This document shows positions 59,868 to 64,000 of a stretch of 64,000 nt of DNA, in pieces. Position numbers and translations under genes: made by a program. This stretch comes from Cyclobacteriaceae bacterium (GTDB lineage Bacteria; Bacteroidota; Bacteroidia; Cytophagales; Cyclobacteriaceae): assembly GCA_013141055.1 (NCBI GenBank), contig JABFRS010000001.1, positions 1,984,001 to 2,048,000 of the forward strand, written 5' to 3'. Each line of letters begins with the position of its first letter. Position 1 is the stretch's first letter. Under the pieces are notes generated by a model that saw nothing but the letters and a program-made list of their open reading frames with translations, was not told the origin of the DNA and made no database searches.

Positions 59868-61097
59868 ATGGAATTGAATAACGGTTCATATCAGGTACAG
59901 GGAATCTCCTTCGGGTCTTTGGCAAAAGAGTTCGGAACACCATTATATATTTATGATGCTGCTAAAATTGAGCAACAGATAAACAATTTGAAGCAAGCCT
60001 TCTCAGGTGCGGATCTTAAAATCAAGTTTGCTGCCAAAGCACTTACTAACATTTCTGTTCTTAAGCTCATGCGCAAAAATGGCGTGGGTGTAGATGTCGT
60101 TTCAGGTGAAGAGGCTCAAATTGCAATGAAAGCCGGCTTTCTGCCAAGCGAAATCATGTTCACTCCGAGTGGTGTTGATTTCGACGAACTTATTCAGGCG
60201 GTGAAGTGGGGTCTTAATGTGAATCTTGACAACTTATCAGTACTTGAAAAATTTGGAAAGAAGTATGGAAGCTCATATCCCTGCGGCATTCGGCTGAATC
60301 CAAATATTATGGCTGGCGGAAATCTTAAGATCTCAACTGGCCATAGTAACTCAAAATTTGGCATTTCAGTTCAACAGCTTCCTGAAATCCTCAATATCGT
60401 TGAACGATATGAGATCAATCTGAATGGATTGCTTATTCATACAGGCTCAGAAATTCTTGAGATCGACGTTTTTCTAAAAATGGGCGAAATCCTTTTCAAG
60501 ATCGCGCATGATATTCCTTCTATTAAGTCCCTTGACTTTGGTGGTGGATTTAAAGTTTCCTATCAAAAGGGAGACAAGACAACAGATGTTCAAGAGCTCG
60601 GTTCACGATTAAGAAAACTCTTTGCTGATTTTGAAAGTCAGAATGGAAGGAAGCTTGAGCTATGGATCGAGCCCGGAAAATATCTTGTGAGTGAATGTGG
60701 TTATCTTCTTGTGAAAAGCAACGTCGTGAAACAAAATCCAACGGTGACTTTCGTTGGTGTTAACTCTGGTCTCAATCATCTCATCAGGCCCATGATGTAC
60801 AACTCCTACCATGAGATTATAAATGTTTCCAATCCTAACGGTGCAGTAAAAACCTATACCGTCGTTGGGAATATCTGCGAGACCGATACTTTTGGAACAG
60901 ATCGTAATCTTGCCGAGGTAAGGGAGGATGATTTGCTTGTATTTGAAAATGCAGGAGCTTACGGATACATGATGGCTTCCAATTACAATTCACGTGTACG
61001 TCCGGCAGAGGTTATGATCATCGATGGGAAAGCAAAACTTATTCGTCAACGCGATACCCTTGAGCAAATTCTCCAGGGACAAGTTGATATTTTTTGA
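59868..61097 (+). CDS. lysA: Diaminopimelate decarboxylase
   Basis: 409 residues, PLP enzyme making lysine from meso-diaminopimelate. The PLP-lysine lies in IKFAAKALTNISVLKLM near residue 48. Other landmarks are GVGVDVVSGEEAQIAMKAG, HTGSEI, SLDFGGGFKVSYQ, LELWIEPGKYLVSECGYLL and VVGNICETDTFGTDR, where the substrate cysteine and glutamate are in NICETD. ENAGAYGYMMASNYNSRVRPAEVMI closes the fold. It is the lysine end of the peptidoglycan branch; its stop overlaps the start of the flavoprotein gene. Confidence 0.96.
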   Translation: MELNNGSYQVQGISFGSLAKEFGTPLYIYDAAKIEQQINNLKQAFSGADLKIKFAAKALTNISVLKLMRKNGVGVDVVSGEEAQIAMKAGFLPSEIMFTPSGVDFDELIQAVKWGLNVNLDNLSVLEKFGKKYGSSYPCGIRLNPNIMAGGNLKISTGHSNSKFGISVQQLPEILNIVERYEINLNGLLIHTGSEILEIDVFLKMGEILFKIAHDIPSIKSLDFGGGFKVSYQKGDKTTDVQELGSRLRKLFADFESQNGRKLELWIEPGKYLVSECGYLLVKSNVVKQNPTVTFVGVNSGLNHLIRPMMYNSYHEIINVSNPNGAVKTYTVVGNICETDTFGTDRNLAEVREDDLLVFENAGAYGYMMASNYNSRVRPAEVMIIDGKAKLIRQRDTLEQILQGQVDIF

Positions 61098-62317
61098 TGC
61101 AGTATGATCTGATCATCGTTGGAGGTGGGGCAGCAGGTTTCTTTGCTGCCATTGAGGCTTTCAATCAAAACCCTGATCAGAAAATAGTAATCCTCGAAAA
61201 GTCGACAAAGCTATTATCAAAGGTCAGGATATCTGGTGGCGGACGATGCAATGTGACGCATCATTGCTTTGAGGCCTCTCCTCTTTCAAAGCATTATCCA
61301 AGAGGTCAGAAAGAATTCAAACAAATTTTTAGAATTTTTCAGGTCTCTGATACCGTTCGGTGGTTTGAAAGAAAAGGTGTGGAGCTTATCACAGAAGATG
61401 ATGGAAGAATGTTTCCTATAACGGAAAACTCCGAGACTATCATCGAATGTTTTCAACGTGAGGTCCAAAAAGCAAAGATTGAAATCATTATTTCAACAGA
61501 GGTTTCATCGATTCAAAAACCGGATGATATCCTGATTGTTAAGACCAGAAATGAAAAAATTTTTTCGGCATCAAAGGTTTTAATTGCTATTGGTGGTCAT
61601 CCACAGGCAAGCGCTTATAGTTGGATCAAATCCACCGGTCACACCATCATTAGTCCAATACCATCTCTGTTTACTTTCAATGATCCCTCAAAAGAGTTTA
61701 CGGATCTCATGGGCGTTGCTGTACAAAATGCTGAAGTTAAGATTGCCGGTACAAAATTCGCTTCTCAGGGACCGGTTCTCATAACTCATTGGGGACTTAG
61801 TGGTCCCGGAGTAATTCGTCTTTCTGCCTGGGCCGCTGTTTATCTTCATGAGGTCAACTATCAGTTCACAGCATTGATAAACTGGACTGGTGAAGAAACT
61901 GAAGACTCGGTGAGGAATCTTATGAAAGAGAAGAATCGTCTCGAAGGCAAGAAGCAGATCATGTCGCATCCATTATTTCAGATACCTCAACGACTTTGGG
62001 AAAAGTTATGCATTAAGGCAGAGGTTGGTGAAAAAATGGTTTGGGCAGAAGCTCCCTCGAAAGTTGTGAATCGTCTTATCGAATTTATTGTAAGAACGCC
62101 TTTCAGGATTCAGGGTAAGACTACTTTCAAAGAAGAGTTTGTTACCTGCGGCGGTGTTGATCTGAAAGAGATTGATCTTGAAACAATGGAAAGTAAGAAG
62201 TTGAAAGGGCTGTTTTTTGCTGGAGAAGTTCTCAATGTTGATGGAGAAACGGGAGGGTTTAACTTTCAATCTGCCTGGACTACTGCCTTTATTGCTGCAA
62301 AAGCGATATCAAAATAA
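61097..62317 (+). CDS. BaiN/HI0933-type NAD(P)/FAD-dependent oxidoreductase
   Basis: 406 residues from ATG 61097, one base overlap with the lysA stop. FAD-binding Rossmann motif YDLIIVGGGAAGFFAAIEAF (GGGAAG) at the start. LSKVRISGGGRCNVTHHCFEASPLSKHYPRGQKEFKQ and the C-terminal TCGGVDLKEIDLETMESKKLKGLFFAGEVLNVDGETGGFNFQSAWTTAFIAAKAI match the HI0933-like flavoprotein family. The role in most bacteria is not known; one member is a bile acid enzyme. A terminator follows directly. Confidence 0.9.
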   Translation: MQYDLIIVGGGAAGFFAAIEAFNQNPDQKIVILEKSTKLLSKVRISGGGRCNVTHHCFEASPLSKHYPRGQKEFKQIFRIFQVSDTVRWFERKGVELITEDDGRMFPITENSETIIECFQREVQKAKIEIIISTEVSSIQKPDDILIVKTRNEKIFSASKVLIAIGGHPQASAYSWIKSTGHTIISPIPSLFTFNDPSKEFTDLMGVAVQNAEVKIAGTKFASQGPVLITHWGLSGPGVIRLSAWAAVYLHEVNYQFTALINWTGEETEDSVRNLMKEKNRLEGKKQIMSHPLFQIPQRLWEKLCIKAEVGEKMVWAEAPSKVVNRLIEFIVRTPFRIQGKTTFKEEFVTCGGVDLKEIDLETMESKKLKGLFFAGEVLNVDGETGGFNFQSAWTTAFIAAKAISK

Positions 62318-62349
62318 AAGCCTCTCCGCTGATGCAGAGAGGCCTTTTT
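62317..62349 (+). terminator. Terminator of the lysA-flavoprotein unit
   Basis: GCCTCTC (62320-62326) and GAGAGGC (62337-62343) stem with a ten-base loop, followed by a run of five T. It abuts the 3' end of tRNA-Phe on the other strand. Confidence 0.85.
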
Positions 62350-62350
62350 G

Positions 62351-62423
62351 TGGTGACGGAGGGAGTTGAACCCCCGACACAAGGATTTTCAGTCCTTTGC
62401 TCTACCAACTGAGCTACGTCACC
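62351..62423 (-). tRNA. tRNA-Phe (GAA)
   Basis: 73 bases on the - strand. The acceptor stem is GGTGACG with CGTCACC, the D arm AGCTCAGTTGGTAGAGC, and the anticodon stem AAGGA/TCCTT with loop CTGAAAA giving anticodon GAA (62388-62390). T loop GTTCAACTC. CCA is not encoded. Confidence 0.95.
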
Positions 62424-62457
62424 TTTAAATACTCCACCGTTTGGCGGATGGGGGCCA

Positions 62458-62488
62458 CAAAAGTATATAAAATTAGAAACGGTACAAA
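62458..62488 (-). promoter_or_regulatory. Promoter of tRNA-Phe
   Basis: On the - strand TTTG (62485-62488) and TACTTTTG (62458-62465) are spaced by 19 bases, both perfect matches to the Bacteroidota -33/-7 consensus. It is the best-formed promoter in the window. Confidence 0.7.
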
Positions 62489-62535
62489 TTGTGGGCTGTT
62501 TTAAAGCAGTAAATGATTTTACAGAATTTGTGAGC

Positions 62536-62543
62536 TAATTTTG
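62536..62543 (+). promoter_or_regulatory. -7 element of the iron-sulfur oxidoreductase unit
   Basis: TAATTTTG, a perfect TAnnTTTG match, 17 bases before ATG 62561. Confidence 0.5.
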
Positions 62544-62560
62544 ACTGATATCAATTACTC

Positions 62561-63871
62561 ATGGCCTACCTCCAGCAAGTTCTCTTTTTAATTGTTCTCG
62601 CTATCGCCGGATATTTCATTCGAAAGAGAGTAATAAGGATTAAAAGCAACATTCTTTTAGGCAAAGCAAGTGTTATTAACGACCACAAGGGTGATCGCCT
62701 GAAGAACATGATGCTGGTAGCATTCGGGCAAAAAAAAATGTTCAAGAGAGTTGTGCCCGCAACGCTTCACTTCTTTATATATGCCGGGTTTCTCATCATA
62801 AATCTGGAAGTTCTTGAATTTATCATTGACGGACTTGCCGGAACGCATCGGATTTTCGCTCCATATATAGGAGGTCTATATAATGTGCTGATGAATTTCT
62901 TTGAGTTTCTCGCTATTGCTGTTCTCTTCTCCTGCTTCGCATTTTTAATTCGCCGAAACATAACAAAAGTTCCACGACTACAATCTCCTGAATTGAATGG
63001 CTGGCCACGCCTGGATGGAAATCTTATCCTTTCGATTGAAATCATTCTGATGTTTGCCATTCTTACGATGAATGCAAGTGATCAGATCTTACAAACCCGC
63101 AGTGAACATTATACTGCAACCGGAAGCCTATTCTTCAGTTCATTTCTTATTCCATTATTACAAAACATCAGCACTCCATCTCTTGAATTCATTGAACGAT
63201 TCATGTGGTGGTTTCACATCATCGGTATTCTTGGATTCTCTGTCTACATAACATACTCAAAACACCTCCACATTTTCCTTGCCTTCCCAAACACCTTTTA
63301 TGCAAGGCTTGAACCGAAAGGTCAGATTGTGAATATGCCCGTGGTAACACGCGAGGTAAAGTCTATGCTTGGTCTGCCCACAACGGAAGTGCCAGCAGGA
63401 GAACCTGGAAGATTCGGTGCAAAGGATATTAACGATCTAACATGGACCAATCTCATGGCTGCCTATTCTTGTACCGAATGTGGAAGATGTACTTCTGAAT
63501 GCCCTGCCAACATTACTGGTAAAAAATTATCTCCAAGAAAGATCATGATGGATGTTCGCGATCGCATGGAAGATGTTGGAAAGAGTCTGGAAAAAGGCGG
63601 CGCAGGATTAAACGACGGAAAATCTCTCCTGGGGGATTACACTACTAAAGAAGAGATCAATGCCTGTACCAGTTGCAATGCATGCGTAGAGGCTTGTCCT
63701 GTAATGATCAATCCGCTTGAAATTATTCTTGAGATGAGACGTTATGTTTCTATGGAAGAATCGGGGGCGCCTGCACAATGGAATTCAATGTTTCAGAATA
63801 TTGAAACAAGTTTTGCTCCATGGAAGTTTTCACCATCGGATCGTTTTAACTGGTCAAAAGAAGACAAGTAG
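62561..63871 (+). CDS. Membrane-anchored iron-sulfur oxidoreductase subunit (heterodisulfide-reductase-like)
   Basis: 436 residues. Five or six hydrophobic helices occupy ~1-255, then a cytosolic domain with two [4Fe-4S] cysteine sets, CTECGRCTSECPA (~305-318) and CTSCNACVEACPV (~368-381). This matches the HdrE/HdrD- or DsrMK-like membrane Fe-S proteins that pass electrons between quinones and soluble carriers. The next gene (63908, cut by the window) encodes the matching cysteine-rich subunit. Electron donor and acceptor are not shown by the sequence. Confidence 0.85.
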   Translation: MAYLQQVLFLIVLAIAGYFIRKRVIRIKSNILLGKASVINDHKGDRLKNMMLVAFGQKKMFKRVVPATLHFFIYAGFLIINLEVLEFIIDGLAGTHRIFAPYIGGLYNVLMNFFEFLAIAVLFSCFAFLIRRNITKVPRLQSPELNGWPRLDGNLILSIEIILMFAILTMNASDQILQTRSEHYTATGSLFFSSFLIPLLQNISTPSLEFIERFMWWFHIIGILGFSVYITYSKHLHIFLAFPNTFYARLEPKGQIVNMPVVTREVKSMLGLPTTEVPAGEPGRFGAKDINDLTWTNLMAAYSCTECGRCTSECPANITGKKLSPRKIMMDVRDRMEDVGKSLEKGGAGLNDGKSLLGDYTTKEEINACTSCNACVEACPVMINPLEIILEMRRYVSMEESGAPAQWNSMFQNIETSFAPWKFSPSDRFNWSKEDK

Positions 63872-63907
63872 ATATTTGCCTGAACAGAAATTAACCAAGA
63901 ATCACTG

Positions 63908-64000
63908 ATGAACGTTCCTACGATAGCAGATCTTATAGCAAAAGGCGAAACACCGGAAATCCTATTCTGGGTTGGATGCGCTGGCTCCTTTGACGATCGC
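63908..64000 (+). CDS. Cysteine-rich iron-sulfur protein, N-terminal fragment
   Basis: First 31 residues only; the frame leaves the window at its right end. MNVPTIADLIAKGETPEILFWVGCAGSFDDR matches the start of the CCG-type heterodisulfide-reductase-like (Fe-S)-binding proteins that follow the membrane Fe-S subunit in this phylum (WVGCAGSFDDR). It starts 36 bases after that gene and is probably its partner. Confidence 0.75.
   Translation, partial: MNVPTIADLIAKGETPEILFWVGCAGSFDDR

Overview
The window is a chromosomal segment of a Bacteroidota bacterium, most likely of the Cytophagales/Cytophagia. The support is the protein content: SusD-free TonB transport, DUF4270 and DUF4286 proteins, a MurF-alanine racemase fusion, a bacterial geranylgeranylglyceryl phosphate synthase, a stand-alone N-terminal glycogen synthase domain and a SecA tail without its zinc motif. 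Many genes are also preceded by the Bacteroidota promoter element TAnnTTTG, often only 5-17 bases before the start codon. GC content looks moderate, near 40 percent by eye. No rRNA, CRISPR array, transposase, integrase or phage module was seen. Coding density is high. The only gene-poor stretch above 300 bases is about 42572-42925.

Layout. 1-6150 (mostly + strand): end of secA, a SPOR lipoprotein, an M20 amidohydrolase, a Na/Pi cotransporter, a holin-like membrane pair, the prenylglyceryl phosphate synthase and an exported protein with a C-terminal zinc-ribbon-like end. 6158-10521 (- strand): acyl-CoA dehydrogenase, YugP-type metalloprotease, HldE-type adenylyltransferase, a flippase-like membrane protein and panC. 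10640-14753: glycogen synthase domain, DUF4270 lipoprotein and glmS. 14806-24733: small metabolic genes, gltX, AIM24, a saccharopine/alanine dehydrogenase, DUF1080, a membrane LytTR regulator and an intradiol dioxygenase-thioredoxin fusion coupled to a beta-propeller. 24734-31065: GNAT, prolyl oligopeptidase, two fatty acid desaturases around a sigma factor, DinB and thioredoxin. 31220-32762: a tandem bulb-lectin/DUF4476 protein, a run of nested inverted repeats, tRNA-Gly and tRNA-Leu.

The most distinctive region is 32846-42549 on the - strand, a complete NAD salvage locus. It starts with the Nudix-type regulator nrtR. Then comes an apparently single eight-gene operon: NMN adenylyltransferase-Nudix, nicotinamide phosphoribosyltransferase, a PRPP synthase, a small HAD-like protein, a TonB-dependent receptor, PnuC, a NadR-like kinase/adenylyltransferase, and last a degenerate adenylyltransferase domain fused to a methyltransferase. 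Palindromes of the type TTGTGTA-N5-TACACAA overlap the predicted promoters of both nrtR and the operon. The set could carry a precursor from the outer membrane to NAD, with its own PRPP supply and its own repressor. The TonB receptor, the HAD protein and the fusion are the unassigned parts.

42926-64000: a tripartite RND efflux operon; a secreted cysteine-rich protein; a YdhF-like aldo/keto reductase; a CsaA-like tRNA-binding protein coupled to MurF-Alr; RluA; a beta-propeller lipoprotein; a - strand set of RNase R plus polyprenyl synthase and of an esterase plus exonuclease; lysA plus a BaiN-type flavoprotein; tRNA-Phe; and an iron-sulfur oxidoreductase pair cut by the window end.
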